From Verrucomicrobiales bacterium (GTDB taxonomy: Bacteria; Verrucomicrobiota; Verrucomicrobiia; Verrucomicrobiales; SKLO01), in contig SKLO01000299.1 in the NCBI GenBank assembly GCA_007123195.1, positions 1 to 7,259 of the forward strand: a stretch of 7,259 nt of DNA. Reading direction: 5' to 3'. Within the stretch, counting starts at the first letter, position 1, and each line of letters opens with the position of its first letter. The position numbers were made by a program, and so were the translations under genes. Of this stretch, positions 6,955-7,259 are shown piece after piece. The notes beneath the pieces were generated by a model that ran no database searches, was not told where the DNA came from, and saw only the letters and a list, made by a program, of their open reading frames with translations.

Positions 6955-7007
6955 GTTGCCAACGCGATCCATTGGCCTTGCAAGCGCGGTGCGTCCCGCA
7001 GGATTGC

Positions 7008-7030
7008 GACCCCGCGGACAGACCCCGCGG
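7008..7030 (+). repeat. Tandem GACCCCGCGG duplication at the left edge of copy B
   Basis: GACCCCGCGG occurs at 7008-7017 and again at 7021-7030 with ACA between. Copy A has only one, preceded by GGCCTCC. The extra unit marks the edge of copy B and may be a slippage product or a trace of the duplication or insertion event. Confidence 0.55.
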
Positions 7031-7259
7031 GGTAGGGCGAGGCGTCCCTGCCGAGCCGCGCGGGCCAAACGACGTCCTTTCGCCCCCCCCCAGTCGCGCA
7101 TACCAGACCACCCGCGCGTTGCCCGCGGAGAGCTAAAGCCCCGCAAGCCGTGAACCTGCCGCTGCCCCAGGCCATGGGGGCGTTCCAATCGGGCGCAACA
7201 GAGTGTCCGCGCGACAGAGTGTCAGACAAATTGTCGAGAACTCGACTTGCGGCCTGTCA
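7021..7259 (+). repeat. Composite direct repeat, copy B (reaches window end)
   Basis: This second copy keeps the same module order as A. Differences are a longer C-run (nine Cs at 7083-7091 where A has CCCCCTC), substitutions in module 3, and about 21 extra bases before module 4. That insertion includes a second ACAGAGTGTC, so B reads ACAGAGTGTC, CGCGCG, ACAGAGTGTC. The repeat may continue past the window, because in copy A the matching point is followed by GGCCTGTCAAGC. Confidence 0.85.

Larger units (their letters stand above)
6540..7259. other. Gene-free block of composite interspersed repeats
   Basis: No convincing gene is present after the lipoprotein stop. The block holds a unique lead-in (6540-6605), direct repeat copy A (6606-6819), a spacer of about 200 bases with a hairpin repeat and an inverted module (6820-7020), and direct repeat copy B (7021 to the end). 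Open frames exist on both strands here, but they follow the repeat sequence, duplicate the same peptides in tandem and lack credible starts. Confidence 0.7.

Noticed and set aside
6855..7136. Plus-strand frame starting MAQFDLL in the repeat block
   Set aside because: It begins inside the hairpin repeat and runs through the inverted module into copy B. No ribosome-binding site or domain was seen.
6606..7259. CRISPR array
   Set aside because: Only two long copies about 200 bases apart with internal divergence; no regular short repeat and spacer pattern and no cas gene.

Overview
The window is high-GC DNA, most likely from a Verrucomicrobiota bacterium or a relative in the PVC group. This rests on three things: a GNQGH-type Gfo/Idh/MocA oxidoreductase, a secreted protein with a PEP-CTERM tail, and gaps packed with GC-rich palindromic repeats. 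The phylum is an inference from gene content; there is no rRNA or marker gene to fix it.

Layout. Positions 1-987 (+) hold the C-terminal three quarters of a Gfo/Idh/MocA oxidoreductase cut by the window edge. Positions 988-1316 are a gap between convergent genes, carrying short hairpin repeats. Positions 1317-2432 (-) encode a secreted PEP-CTERM protein made of two tandem F-type-lectin (F5/8 C-like) domains, both with the RxDCCxxR core of fucose-binding lectins. A divergent intergenic stretch with the only clearly AT-rich patch follows. Three co-directional + strand genes come next: a MoeB/ThiF-type adenylyltransferase fused to a rhodanese domain (2671-3846), a 640-residue secreted, C-terminally membrane-anchored protein of Ig-like/ASH-like/FN3-like beta domains (3932-5854), and a small lipoprotein with a Pro-Glu repeat tail (5934-6539). 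The gaps of 85 and 79 bp allow one transcript but do not prove it.

Positions 6540-7259 contain no convincing gene. They hold two direct copies of a composite repeat (6606-6819 and 7021-7259, the second reaching the window end). Between them lie an inverted, diverged copy of one module and a near-perfect hairpin that also occurs in the 988-1316 gap. Several ORFs read through this block are by-products of the repeats.

How the genes fit together. The MoeB-rhodanese protein activates a sulfur-carrier protein in the cytoplasm (molybdopterin, thiamine or thiouridine type); no MoaD/ThiS partner is in view. The lectin-like PEP-CTERM protein, the beta-domain membrane protein and the lipoprotein are envelope proteins. 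A sugar-related theme (oxidoreductase plus fucose-type lectin) is possible, but these two genes are convergent and not an operon. I see no defence system, CRISPR array, tRNA, rRNA or transposase. The most unusual items are the tandem F-type lectin and the modular intergenic repeats.
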